64,000 nucleotides of DNA from Streptomyces sp. NBC_01381 (lineage in GTDB: Bacteria; Actinomycetota; Actinomycetes; Streptomycetales; Streptomycetaceae). The stretch spans positions 3,410,001 to 3,474,000 of the forward strand of contig NZ_JAPEPI010000001.1 in the NCBI RefSeq assembly GCF_026340305.1. Direction: 5' to 3'. The position numbers were made by a program, and so were the translations under genes. Under the pieces are notes generated by a model. It was given only the letters and a program-made list of their open reading frames with translations. It made no database searches and was not told the DNA's origin. Shown here in pieces: positions 1 to 8,343 of the stretch. Positions within the stretch are counted from its first letter, which is position 1. Every line of letters starts with the position of its first letter.

Positions 1-420
1 GCGCTCGGGCGGTTCGTCTGCCATCGGGATCTTGAGCGGCCGCAGCGGTGGGAGTACCGGCGGGAGCTGGTCACGCGGGGGCGTGAAGGGCTTGACGAGC
101 GGCTTGCTCCCGAAGGGTGGGAGGCGTGCGGGAACTGGATCGTGTACGCGTGGTTCAAGCGGCCTCGGGCCGCGAGTGTTGGTCCTGGGGCGGAGATTTC
201 GGCGCCGCCGGGGGTTCCCCTGCGGGGGCGGTTCTTCAGCCGGCGGTTTTATGTGCTGGTGGGTGTTGTGGCCGTGGCTGTCGTCCTGGCGGGTGTTGCT
301 GTTGCCGTCGATGACGGCGACGCCAGCAGTGGGTTCGGCTTCGCCGGGGGGCTGTTGGTGGGGGCGTTGGTGCCGCTTGCCTGCCTTTGGGGCTGGCAGG
401 TGTGGAAGTCGCGGCGTTGA
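1..420 (+). CDS. Partial hypothetical membrane protein (5' end outside window)
   Basis: The reading frame is open from the first base and stops at a TGA at 418-420, so the 139 visible residues are the C-terminal part of a longer protein. The first 80 or so are soluble and charged. Two hydrophobic stretches follow at visible residues 84-103 and 113-132, then a short basic tail (KSRR). I do not recognise the family. The gene converges on the penicillin-binding protein gene, with only a hairpin-rich spacer between them. An internal ATG-like start near 142 would give a shorter protein, but the longer frame has normal Streptomyces codon use, so a truncated 5' end is more likely. Confidence 0.6.
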   Translation, partial: ALGRFVCHRDLERPQRWEYRRELVTRGREGLDERLAPEGWEACGNWIVYAWFKRPRAASVGPGAEISAPPGVPLRGRFFSRRFYVLVGVVAVAVVLAGVAVAVDDGDASSGFGFAGGLLVGALVPLACLWGWQVWKSRR

Positions 421-483
421 CCTCCGCGGGGTGCCCGTCGCTTTCTTCGGCACCCCGCGGCTGTGGGCACAGCGGGAGCGGGT

Positions 484-528
484 GGGTGGCTGCGCCCACG
501 GCAGGAGTGGGCGGGTGGCTGCGCCCAC
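484..528. terminator. Tandem hairpins between convergent genes
   Basis: The motif GGGTGGCTGCGCCCAC occurs twice, at 484-499 and 513-528, and each copy can fold on a GTGGG/CCCAC-type stem. It lies in the 132-bp gap between two convergent genes, so a bidirectional transcription terminator is the likely role. There is no T-run, as is usual for Streptomyces terminators. Confidence 0.5.
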
Positions 529-552
529 AGCCAGGCCGGCTGTGCGCCGGGG

Positions 553-2001
553 CTACGAGTTCAGGGCCGCCTGCATCATCGCCTTGGCGATCGGCGCCGC
601 CAAGCCATTGCCGCTTACCTCTGACCTTGATGCGTCCGAGGACTCCACGATGACCGACACCGCCACCTCCTTGCCGTCGCCGCCCTTCGCGTACGACGTG
701 AACCAGGCGTACGGCGTCTTGCTGTTGTTCTCACCGTGCTGGGCCGTGCCCGTCTTGCCGCCCACGTCCGCGCCGCTGATCCGCGCGTTCGTGCCCGTGC
801 CCTCCTCGACGACCGTCTCCATCGCGGACTGCAGCTCGCCCGCCGTGTCCTCGCTCATCACCCGCTCGGAGTCCGGGTCGTCGTACGACTCCAGGGCATC
901 GCCGTTCGAGTCGGTGATCTGGGACACCATGTGCGGCGACACCAGCTCGCCGCCGTTGGCGATCGCGGCCGAGACCATCGAGATCTGCAGCGGCGTCGCC
1001 GTCACGTCGAACTGGCCGATGCCGGTCAGGGCCGTCTGTGCCTTGTCCATGTCGGAGGGGTAGACGCTCTTGGACGCGCGCACCGGCACGTCCAGCTTGT
1101 CGGCGTTGAAGCCCATCTTCTCGGTCATCGACTTGACCTTGTCCTGGCCCAGGTCGACGGCCATCTTCGCGAAGACGTTGTTGCAGGAGTACTGCAGCGC
1201 CGTACGGATCGTCGCGTTCTCGCAGGGCGCGCTCGCGTTCTCGTTCTTCAGGACCGTGGTCGTGCCGGGCAGCGTGTACGGGTTCGGGCTGTCGGTCTTG
1301 GTGTCGGCGGAGGCGTAGAGGCCGTCCTCGAGAGCCGCCGCCGCGACGACCAGCTTGAACGTGGACCCCGGCGGCAGCGGCTGCCGCAGCGCGCGGTTGA
1401 CCATCGGCTTGTCCTCGTCGCCGGTCAGCGCCTTCCACTCCTTGGAGTCCGTGGAACCGCTGATGTCCGAGGGGTCGTACGACGGCGTCGAGACCATGCC
1501 GAGGATCTTGCCGGTCTTCGGGTCGATCGCGACCGCCGCGCCCTTCTTGTCGCCCAGGGCCTTGTACGCGGCCTTCTGCACGGCCGGGTCGATGGTCGTG
1601 ACCACGTCACCCGGGTCGGCGCGCTTGTTGGTGACCGTGTCCAGCGGGTTCTTCAGCCGGTTGTCGGTGCCGTCGAGGATGTCCTTGTAGATGCCCTCGA
1701 TCTGCGTCGCCCCGTACACCTGAGAGCTGTAGCCCGTGACGGCCGAATAGAGATCGCCGTCCTTGTACGTGCGCTTGTACGCGAGGTCGCCGCCCTTCGT
1801 CCGCTCGGAGCCGGTGATGGCGTCACCGCCCACGATGATGTCGCCCAGCGGGTTCGCGTACTGCTCGATCGCGTTGCGCCGGTTCAGCTTGTCGTCCGCG
1901 AGAGCCTTCGAGTCGTAGAACTGCACCCACGTCGCCCGCACCAGGAGGGCGAGCACGAGCAGCAGCGTGAAGACCGAGGCATGCCTGATCGTCTTGTTCA
2001 T
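553..2001 (-). CDS. Class B penicillin-binding protein (transpeptidase)
   Basis: Predicted D,D-transpeptidase that cross-links peptidoglycan outside the membrane. Its 482 residues begin with an uncleaved signal anchor (residues 9-23) and a dimerisation-type region. The penicillin-binding domain carries all three active-site motifs: STFK at 213-216, SCN at 272-274 and KTG at 416-418. Size and motif order match the PbpA/PBP2 group of actinobacteria. It is not next to a SEDS-family (RodA/FtsW) gene, unlike the pbpA locus near pknB. It lies 83 bp downstream of a response-regulator gene on the same strand, so it may be transcribed with, or controlled by, that two-component system. S. coelicolor has a similar stand-alone PBP in this neighbourhood (from memory). 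Confidence 0.92.
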   Translation of the reverse strand: MNKTIRHASVFTLLLVLALLVRATWVQFYDSKALADDKLNRRNAIEQYANPLGDIIVGGDAITGSERTKGGDLAYKRTYKDGDLYSAVTGYSSQVYGATQIEGIYKDILDGTDNRLKNPLDTVTNKRADPGDVVTTIDPAVQKAAYKALGDKKGAAVAIDPKTGKILGMVSTPSYDPSDISGSTDSKEWKALTGDEDKPMVNRALRQPLPPGSTFKLVVAAAALEDGLYASADTKTDSPNPYTLPGTTTVLKNENASAPCENATIRTALQYSCNNVFAKMAVDLGQDKVKSMTEKMGFNADKLDVPVRASKSVYPSDMDKAQTALTGIGQFDVTATPLQISMVSAAIANGGELVSPHMVSQITDSNGDALESYDDPDSERVMSEDTAGELQSAMETVVEEGTGTNARISGADVGGKTGTAQHGENNSKTPYAWFTSYAKGGDGKEVAVSVIVESSDASRSEVSGNGLAAPIAKAMMQAALNS

Positions 2002-2084
2002 CCCGTGAAAGGACGAGCGGCACGGATGCTTTCGTTCCGTTCTGCCGGGTTTCTTAGAGATTCCTCATAGTCGGACCAGGGGCG

Positions 2085-2753
2085 TCAGGCGTCCTTCATG
2101 AAGCCCGCCTCGTACGCCGCGATCACCGCCTGTGTGCGGTCCCGGGCCCCCGTCTTGGCGAGGACCGAAGCCACATGGGTCTTCACCGTCGCCGGGCCCA
2201 CCCCCATCCGTCCGGCGATCTCCGCGTTGGTGAGGCCCGCGGCCATCAGCCGCAGCACCTCGTTCTCCCGCCCGGTGAGCCTGGCCACCCAGGCCGGGGC
2301 CGCCGGCTTGGCGCTCGCGTGCTCGGCGGCCAGGGCGCGCACGGCCGCGGGGAAGAGCAGCGAGTCGCTGCGCGCGACAAGCCGCACCGCCTGGACGAGC
2401 GAGTCCGCGTCGGCCCGCTTGAGCAGGAACCCGGAGGCCCCGGCGCGCAGCGCGTCGTACACATAGGCGTCGTTCTCGAAGGTCGTCACGACCACGATGC
2501 GCGGCGGATCGGCGAGCGTCTGCAGGATCTGCTCGGTGGCGCGGATGCCGTCGATCTCCGGCATGCGTACGTCCATGAGCACCACGTCCGGCTTCAGCTC
2601 ACGCACGACCGACACCGCCTCGGCGCCGCTCGCCGCCTCACCGACGACCTCCAGGCCGTCCTCGGCGGAGAGGATCACGCGCAGGGCCGTGCGCACCATG
2701 CGTTCGTCGTCGGCGAGGACGATACGGATGGGTACTGCGGCGGTCTCGGTCAT
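2085..2753 (-). CDS. NarL/FixJ-family response regulator
   Basis: A 222-residue DNA-binding response regulator. The receiver domain (about 9-125) has the acidic pair D15/D16, the phosphoacceptor D61 in VVLMD, T90 and K112. A LuxR-type helix-turn-helix follows at about 158-200 (TGRENEVLRL, then NAEIAGRMGVGPATVKTHV). The start codon overlaps the stop of the kinase gene (ATGA at 2750-2753), so the two are translationally coupled and form a cognate pair. Targets cannot be read from the sequence. The downstream penicillin-binding protein gene suggests a cell-envelope output, but that is inference. Confidence 0.93.
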   Translation of the reverse strand: MTETAAVPIRIVLADDERMVRTALRVILSAEDGLEVVGEAASGAEAVSVVRELKPDVVLMDVRMPEIDGIRATEQILQTLADPPRIVVVTTFENDAYVYDALRAGASGFLLKRADADSLVQAVRLVARSDSLLFPAAVRALAAEHASAKPAAPAWVARLTGRENEVLRLMAAGLTNAEIAGRMGVGPATVKTHVASVLAKTGARDRTQAVIAAYEAGFMKDA

Positions 2754-4093
2754 GCGGATTCCTTCGGTTTCTGCGGTTCCTGCGGTTCCTGCGGCTTCAT
2801 CGGCTTGTTCGGCTTCTTCGGGTCGGGGGCGTGCGGGCCTTTCAAGGGGAGGCGTACGCGCAGGTGCCAGGTTCCGTCGATCGGTCCTGCTTGGGCCGTG
2901 CCGCCCAGGAGCCGGGCCCGGTCGGTGATGCCGCGCAGGCCGTGGCCGCCGCCGGGGCGGGAGGTGGCGCCCGCGGCGGGCAGCGGGTTCTGCGCGGTGA
3001 TCTCCAGGTCGGCGCCTTCCAGGGTGATCCGCAGGGTCACCGCGGCGTCGGGGCCCGCGTGCCGCAGCGCGTTGCTCAGGCTCTCCTGGACGATGCGGTA
3101 CGCCTCGCGGGAGACCATCGGGGGCAGGGCGTCCGTGCCCTGCGGGCCGAGGTCCACGACCGACTTCACGCGCAGGCCGCCCGCGCGGGTCCGCTTGAGC
3201 AGCCCGTCCAGATCGGCGGCGAGGGTGGGGGCCGGGGCGGTCGGCGCCGTCTGGTCGCCGTCCCGCAACACCCCCAGGACCGCGTCGAGTTCACCCACCG
3301 TGCGCCGGGTCGTCTCCTCGATCGCGGTCAGCGCCTCGCGGACGAACTCCGGGTCCTTGTCGAGGACCCGGCGGGCCGCGCTCGCCTGGAGCGTGACGGC
3401 GCTCAGGGCGTGCCCCACCGAGTCGTGCAGCTCCCGCGCGAGCCGGTTGCGTACGGCGAGATCCGCCGCGCGCTGCTCGGCCGCAGCGAGCCGGTCGGCG
3501 GGCGTGGGCCCCAGGAGTTCGGGCGCCCAGCGCGCGAGCAGGGCCCCGGCACCCGCCGCGCACCCCGCGAGCGCGACGAGGGAGGCGCATCCGATGACCG
3601 GCGAGAGGGCAAGGAGCCAGCCCTCGCCGAACACTTCGGGCATCCCGACCCGGCTGCCCCGCAGCGCCGCGGCGAACGGCAGCGCGATCAGCACCCCCGC
3701 GAACGGCGGCAGCGCGAGGGACATCCCGCTGATGATCCCGCCGAATCCGAGGTGCAGCGTGAACCACGTGACGGTGCGGCCGCGCGCCGTGCGGGACCGC
3801 GCGGGCCCGTCGGCGAGGCTCTCGCCCGGCACGTCGCACAGCGCGCGTACGGCGGCCACCGACATGGGGCGGGTGAGCGGGAAGAGCGCGGTGATCGCGG
3901 CGAGCGGCAACCCCACGGCGAACGCGGCGAGTTGGGCCGTGATCGAGCCGAAGACGGCGTCCTCGCCGAGCAGCGGGCCGACGATGACGGAGCCCACGAA
4001 GACGTACGGCATGGCGAGCGCGCCGCCGAGGATCAGATGGATCCAGCGGCGGCGCGCCCGCCGCCCGAAGAGGGCTGTGGCAAAGGTTTTCAC
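2750..4093 (-). CDS. Sensor histidine kinase (HisKA_3 type) with Pro/Lys-rich tail
   Basis: A 447-residue membrane sensor kinase. Several hydrophobic segments fill residues 15-190. The dimerisation/phosphoacceptor helix has H223 in ARELHDSVGHAL. The HATPase domain (about 310-420) ends with the G-box GGGHGLRGITDR. This is the NarL-partner (DesK-like) kinase class. The last 30 residues are a low-complexity tail of repeated KP/EPQ units, encoded by a short CGG-TTC-TGC-type repeat at about 2757-2830; such tails vary between strains. The GTG start overlaps the preceding membrane-protein stop (GTGA). The signal is unknown. Confidence 0.92.
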   Translation of the reverse strand: MKTFATALFGRRARRRWIHLILGGALAMPYVFVGSVIVGPLLGEDAVFGSITAQLAAFAVGLPLAAITALFPLTRPMSVAAVRALCDVPGESLADGPARSRTARGRTVTWFTLHLGFGGIISGMSLALPPFAGVLIALPFAAALRGSRVGMPEVFGEGWLLALSPVIGCASLVALAGCAAGAGALLARWAPELLGPTPADRLAAAEQRAADLAVRNRLARELHDSVGHALSAVTLQASAARRVLDKDPEFVREALTAIEETTRRTVGELDAVLGVLRDGDQTAPTAPAPTLAADLDGLLKRTRAGGLRVKSVVDLGPQGTDALPPMVSREAYRIVQESLSNALRHAGPDAAVTLRITLEGADLEITAQNPLPAAGATSRPGGGHGLRGITDRARLLGGTAQAGPIDGTWHLRVRLPLKGPHAPDPKKPNKPMKPQEPQEPQKPKESA

Positions 4094-5079
4094 GCGGGGT
4101 CCTTGGAGGCGGGGTCCTTGAAGAAGCGCACCCCGAGGGTGACCACAAGCATCCCGACGATCATCTGCACAGCGTAGGTCAGGAGCATCGGCGCCGTCGG
4201 CCGCTCTGCGATGTCGTCGACGCCGACGAGCAGGGCGAACAGCAGCCAGCCGCCCCAGCAGGCGACGGCGCCGGAGCCGAGCCAGCCGAGTGCGAGCGGC
4301 ACCTTCACGGGCAGTGCGGGTGCTCGCCGGAAGGCGATGAGGAGTCCGCCGGCCACGGCGGCGGCGAGGTAGCCGATGTCCAGGACTTCGAGGACGTAGA
4401 AGTCGGTCGTACGTTGCTCGATGCGCGCCTCGTTGAGACCGAAGGTGGAACCGGTGGCCCAGAGGAGGTGCAGGGTCGCGGGGGCGAGGGCGAGGAGAGC
4501 GGCAGTTATTCCTGTGCGGCGGTCATTCTTGGTTGCGGTCCGGGTCCGGGGGAGGTCCCCGATGCGGCCGCGCCACAGGTGGCCCCAGCGGTCGCGGGCG
4601 TAGCGGACGAAGAGGGCGCCGAGGGCGAGGCCTTGCAGGATGAAACCGGTGTAGACGACGCCGAAGACCCAGTCGTCGAGGAAGGCGTCACTGCCGCTGC
4701 TCGATCCCTGGTTGCTGCTGCCGCCGAAGGCCTTCACCAGGAGCTGGAGCGGGAATCCGGCCATGATCGGCGTCAGTAGTCCGGTGGCCGCCCACATGGG
4801 GAGGGCGAGCAGCCAGGCGGGGGTGCGCAGGCCCCAGGGGCGGGTCAGGAGCAGGGCGAGGACGATGACGCAGGCGTCCATCAGCACGGTGAGGCTGTTG
4901 GCGAAGATCATGGCGGTGCGGTGCTGGAGGAGGCTGCTGCCTTCGGGGATGCCGATGTGGCTGCCGGCGATCCAGGCGATCTTGAGGCTGAGGTAGGGGA
5001 GGCAGGCGAGGATGGCGATGGCTCGCAGGGTGCGGGGCACTGCCGTGCGGGCTGGGGCGGGGACGAGCGTGTGCGTCAT
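4090..5079 (-). CDS. Multi-pass membrane protein preceding a two-component system
   Basis: A 329-residue integral membrane protein with about seven hydrophobic segments. I place the start at the ATG at 5077-5079 (MTHTLVPAP), which has GGGAG upstream. The longer open frame to 5460 runs through a dispersed repeat and is not credible. The stop overlaps the kinase start, so membrane protein, kinase and regulator form one unit. Genes in this position often encode an accessory sensor or transporter, but I recognise no family motif and assign no function. Confidence 0.75.
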   Translation of the reverse strand: MTHTLVPAPARTAVPRTLRAIAILACLPYLSLKIAWIAGSHIGIPEGSSLLQHRTAMIFANSLTVLMDACVIVLALLLTRPWGLRTPAWLLALPMWAATGLLTPIMAGFPLQLLVKAFGGSSNQGSSSGSDAFLDDWVFGVVYTGFILQGLALGALFVRYARDRWGHLWRGRIGDLPRTRTATKNDRRTGITAALLALAPATLHLLWATGSTFGLNEARIEQRTTDFYVLEVLDIGYLAAAVAGGLLIAFRRAPALPVKVPLALGWLGSGAVACWGGWLLFALLVGVDDIAERPTAPMLLTYAVQMIVGMLVVTLGVRFFKDPASKDPA

Positions 5080-5160
5080 GCCTCTACGCTCCCGGCGGGG
5101 GCTGCCGGGGGCGTCCTGCGGGGCGATGATCCGGGTCCGCCGTGCGGGGGAGGGCGGTTC

Positions 5161-5366
5161 TAGACCGCCGCTTCGCGGCGGATCTTTCCCGCCCACCCCC
5201 AAGCTCTTAATGAGCAGGGGGGACCCCCTTCCCGATTGCCCGGCAGTTGCCCATTTCAGCCCGTCCGGCGTTTGAGGACGAACTCGGCGGAGCCGGTGAT
5301 CGACGGTCACCTCGCGGCCGGCGCAGCCGGAAGTTTCGGGAAGGGGCGGGGTTGGGGAAGAGGAAG
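5161..5366 (+). repeat. Dispersed intergenic repeat, family 1, copy A
   Basis: This copy contains, in order: the perfect hairpin CCGCCGCTTCGCGGCGG; a segment around CCCCAAGCTCTTAATGAG followed by complementary G and C runs; the block CAGCCCGTCCGGCG; and a segment ending AAGTTTCGGGAAGGGGCGG. Near-identical copies lie at about 27505-27780 (inverted), 49853-50064 (partial) and 61583-61900. This copy fills the 293-bp gap downstream of the GNAT gene (which ends at 5373) and upstream of the 4090-5079 gene. The stems at a gene 3' end suggest terminator activity. No gene is visible in this gap. Confidence 0.8.
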
Positions 5367-5372
5367 CCGCTC

Positions 5373-5888
5373 CTACCCCAGCACCAGCACCGCCTCGTCG
5401 ATCTCCTCGCCCCGCGCATGCGCGAAGCCCCGCTCGGCGGCCGTCACCCGGAAGCCGCACTTCTCGAGGACCCGCAGGGACCCGGCATTGTCCGCCGCCG
5501 CCCGGGCGTGCAGCGGGCGCTCCGGGACCTCCGCCAGCAGCCCCAGCAACGCGGCGGTCGCCAGGCCGCGCCCCCAGTACGCGCGGTCGATCCAGTACGT
5601 GACCTCCCGCTCGCCCGGCTCCCCGTACACCGCCACGCTCCCCACGACGTCCCCGTCCGCGAGAACCGTCCGCACGACGACGTCGGGCGACGTCCGCAGC
5701 CCGTTCCAGTGGGCCTCGAAGAGGTCCCGGTCCGCCGTCTTCGGCGAGGTGAACGCGGCGACGCGGTTCGCCTCGGGATCGTTCATCTGCCGGTAGAAGA
5801 CCGGCAGATCGCTGTCATGCACCGGGCGCAGACTGACATCCATGGCCGCCGTGTTCGCCGTGTTCGTCGTGCTCGTCGTGTTCACCAT
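5373..5888 (-). CDS. GNAT-family N-acetyltransferase
   Basis: A 171-residue GNAT of the RimJ-like type: LRPVHDSDLP at the N terminus, the acetyl-CoA loop near YWGRGLATAALLGLL, and the closing NAGSLRVLEKCGF motif. Substrate is unknown. The first 15 residues (a run of Thr, Asn and Ala) come from a short GTGTTCGTC-like repeat. The true start may therefore be the second ATG at 5841-5843 (MDVSLRP); neither start has a strong ribosome-binding site. It starts 3 bp after the IclR gene stop, so the two are probably co-transcribed. Confidence 0.85.
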   Translation of the reverse strand: MVNTTSTTNTANTAAMDVSLRPVHDSDLPVFYRQMNDPEANRVAAFTSPKTADRDLFEAHWNGLRTSPDVVVRTVLADGDVVGSVAVYGEPGEREVTYWIDRAYWGRGLATAALLGLLAEVPERPLHARAAADNAGSLRVLEKCGFRVTAAERGFAHARGEEIDEAVLVLG

Positions 5889-5891
5889 GGT

Positions 5892-6662
5892 TCAGAGCCT
5901 ACGAGTCGCCAGTGTCAGCCGGTCCCGAGCGTCGAACAACGCGTCCTTCACCATCTGTTCGTGCGCGGGCGTAAGCCGCGCCACCGGCACAGAGCAGCTG
6001 ATCGCGTCCCGCGCGGGCGTGCGGTACGGGATGGCCACGCCGAAGCAGCGAAGGCCCAGCGTGTTCTCCTCGCGGTCCACCGCGAAGCCCTGCTCGCGCA
6101 CCGTCCGCAGCTCCTCGATCAGCTTCTCGCGGTCGGTGATCGTGTGCTCGGTCAGCGCGGGCAGCGTCTCCGGGAGCATCTTGCGGACCTGCTCGTCGGT
6201 GTGCGTGGCGAGCAACGCCTTGCCCAGGGACGTGGAGTGGGCGGGGAGCCGGCGGCCGACCCGGGTGAAGGGGCGGAGGTAGTGCTGCGACTGGCGCGTG
6301 GCCAGGTAGACCACGTTCGTGCCGTCGAGGCGCGCCAGGTGGATCGTCTCCGTGGTGTCGTCCGAGAGGCGGTCCAGGGTGGGACGCGCCGCCGCCACCA
6401 CCTCGTCGCCGTCGATGTACGAGGTGCCGACCAGCAGGGCCCGCACCCCGATGCCGTACCGCGTGCCCGTGGCGTCCGTCTCCACCCAGCCGAGCTCCAC
6501 CAACGTACGAAGAAGCATGTAGAGGCTGGACTTGGGGTACCCGACGGCTTCCTGGACGGAGGCCAGGGAGTGCATTCCGGGGCGGCCCGCGAAGTATTCG
6601 AGCAACTCCACCGTCCGCACCGCGGACTTGACCTGTGCCCCGCCAGTCTCGCCAGCCGACAT
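5892..6662 (-). CDS. IclR-family transcriptional regulator
   Basis: 256 residues. An N-terminal winged helix (about 12-75; LLEYFAGRPGMHSLASVQE, then YPKSSLYMLLRTL) is followed by an IclR effector-binding domain with the usual HLARLDGTNVVYL and GRRLPAHSTSLGKALL stretches. It is divergent from an aldehyde dehydrogenase gene, and a palindrome lies between them. That arrangement is typical of IclR repressors of sugar-acid catabolism. The likely target is the dehydrogenase operon; the effector is unknown. Confidence 0.92.
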   Translation of the reverse strand: MSAGETGGAQVKSAVRTVELLEYFAGRPGMHSLASVQEAVGYPKSSLYMLLRTLVELGWVETDATGTRYGIGVRALLVGTSYIDGDEVVAAARPTLDRLSDDTTETIHLARLDGTNVVYLATRQSQHYLRPFTRVGRRLPAHSTSLGKALLATHTDEQVRKMLPETLPALTEHTITDREKLIEELRTVREQGFAVDREENTLGLRCFGVAIPYRTPARDAISCSVPVARLTPAHEQMVKDALFDARDRLTLATRRL

Positions 6663-6728
6663 CGCCCTTGACCCCTTAGTTCGACGAGAAATAGTCTCCG
6701 AAGTCTCCGGTATTCATCATGGGAGACG

Positions 6729-6748
6729 CTGTTCAGCATATCGAACAG
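6729..6748. promoter_or_regulatory. Candidate IclR operator palindrome
   Basis: CTGTTC at 6729-6734 and GAACAG at 6743-6748 form a 6+6 inverted repeat with an 8-bp, partly symmetric AT-containing centre (ATAT). It sits in the 146-bp region between the IclR gene and the dehydrogenase start at 6809. Size and symmetry fit IclR-family operators, but binding is inferred from position. Confidence 0.55.
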
Positions 6749-6808
6749 TGCAGGTGAGTGGCAGTACATCTGAGTGCATCTGTGGCAACACATCTTGAGG
6801 AGCCCGCG

Positions 6809-8338
6809 GTGGCAGCAGCACCAGTCTGGAGTGTCGACCCCCGAACCGGGAAGCAGCGCGAGCAGGTTGCGGTGGAAGCCACAGCCCAGGAGGTGGACCA
6901 GACGGTACGTGCCGCGCTTGCCGCCAAGGACGCGCTCGCCGACCGCACCGTACGCGCGGCGTTCCTGCGCACCGCGGCCGAGTTGCTCGACGGGGCCAAG
7001 GACCAGCTCGTGGAGGCGGCGGACGCGGAGACCGCGCTCGGCCCCGTCCGGCTGACCGGCGAACTCGCCCGCACCTGCTATCAGTTGCGGGCCTTCGCGG
7101 GCGTGGTCGACGAGGGTGAGTTCCTCGGGGTCGTCATCGACCACCCGGATGGCAGCGCGACCCCGCCCATCCCCGACCTGCGGCGCTACAAGATCCCGCT
7201 GGGTGTCGTGGCCGTCTACTCCGCGTCCAACTTCCCGTTCGCCTTCTCGGTCCCCGGCGGCGACACCGCGAGCGCGCTCGCCGCGGGCTGCCCCGTGGTC
7301 GTCAAGGCGCACCCTGACCATCCGGCCACGTCCGAGCTGGTCGCGGCGCTGATCCGGGCGGCCGCGGACCGGCACGGCATCCCGGACGGCGTTCTCGGCC
7401 TCGTACACGGCTTCGAGGCGGGCGTGGAACTGGTCCGGCATCCGCTCGTCTCGGGCGCCGGGTTCACCGGCTCGATCCGTGGCGGCCGCGCCCTCTTCGA
7501 CGCGGCGGCGGCCCGTCCCGTACCGATCCCCTTCCACGGCGAACTCGGCTCCCTCAACCCGGTCGTGGTGACCGAGGCGGCGGCCGCCGAGCGCGCCGAG
7601 GAGATCGGGGCGGGGCTCGCGGGCTCGATGACGCTGGGCGTCGGCCAGTTCTGCGTCAAGCCGGGCCTGGTCTTCGCCCCGTCGGGCGCGGGCGGCGACC
7701 GCTTCATCAAGTCGCTCACGGAGGCGGTCAGCGACACCGAGGCCGGGGTGCTCCTCGACCACCGGATGCGGGACAACTTCGTGGCGGGCGTGCGGGAGCG
7801 CGGCGGGCTGCCGGACGTGGACGCTCCGGTGACGCCGGGCGCGGGCAGCGAGCACATGGTCAGCGCGGGGTTCCTGACGGTTCCGGCGGCGCGGCTGGCC
7901 TCCGAGGGAGAGCACGATCTGCTCCTGGAGGAGTGCTTCGGTCCGGTGACCGTCGTCGCCCGCTACGAGGACGACGCGGAGATCACCGCGGTCCTGTCCC
8001 GCCTGCCGGGCAACCTCACGGCGACCGTGCAGCTCTCCGCGCGGGAGGCGGCCGGCGAGGGGCGCGGGGCGGCGCTGCTCGCCGAACTGACGCCGCTGGC
8101 CGGGCGCGTGCTGGTCGACGGCTGGCCGACCGGGGTCGCCGTGGCGCCCGCGCAGCACCACGGCGGACCGTACCCGGCGACGACGTCCACCTCGACGTCC
8201 GTGGGCGGTACGGCCATCGAGCGCTGGCTGCGTCCCGTCGCGTACCAGAACACCCCGGAGGCGCTGCTGCCGCCCGAGCTGCGGGACAACAACCCACTGG
8301 GGCTGCCGCGCCGCTACGACGGGCGCCTGGAACACTGA
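6809..8338 (+). CDS. Aldehyde dehydrogenase (NADP+), ketoglutarate-semialdehyde type
   Basis: 509 residues. The family oxidises 2,5-dioxopentanoate (alpha-ketoglutarate semialdehyde) or similar aldehydes, the last step of several non-phosphorylative sugar-acid pathways. Visible signature residues are SASNFP near 138-143 (N141), the general base E245 in FHGELGS, and the nucleophile C282 in GQFCVKPG. I choose the GTG at 6809 because GAGGAG lies 6 bp upstream; a GTG at 6758 in frame has no such site. The divergent IclR gene and the following DUF1349 gene (gap 5 bp) suggest an inducible catabolic operon. The physiological aldehyde cannot be read from sequence. Confidence 0.88.
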   Translation: MAAAPVWSVDPRTGKQREQVAVEATAQEVDQTVRAALAAKDALADRTVRAAFLRTAAELLDGAKDQLVEAADAETALGPVRLTGELARTCYQLRAFAGVVDEGEFLGVVIDHPDGSATPPIPDLRRYKIPLGVVAVYSASNFPFAFSVPGGDTASALAAGCPVVVKAHPDHPATSELVAALIRAAADRHGIPDGVLGLVHGFEAGVELVRHPLVSGAGFTGSIRGGRALFDAAAARPVPIPFHGELGSLNPVVVTEAAAAERAEEIGAGLAGSMTLGVGQFCVKPGLVFAPSGAGGDRFIKSLTEAVSDTEAGVLLDHRMRDNFVAGVRERGGLPDVDAPVTPGAGSEHMVSAGFLTVPAARLASEGEHDLLLEECFGPVTVVARYEDDAEITAVLSRLPGNLTATVQLSAREAAGEGRGAALLAELTPLAGRVLVDGWPTGVAVAPAQHHGGPYPATTSTSTSVGGTAIERWLRPVAYQNTPEALLPPELRDNNPLGLPRRYDGRLEH

Positions 8339-8343
8339 CGCCC

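Noticed and set aside
6152..8335. 727-codon open frame on the minus strand
   Set aside because: It lies opposite the aldehyde dehydrogenase and runs into part of the IclR gene in another frame. There are no family motifs, and it is Arg/Gly-rich.
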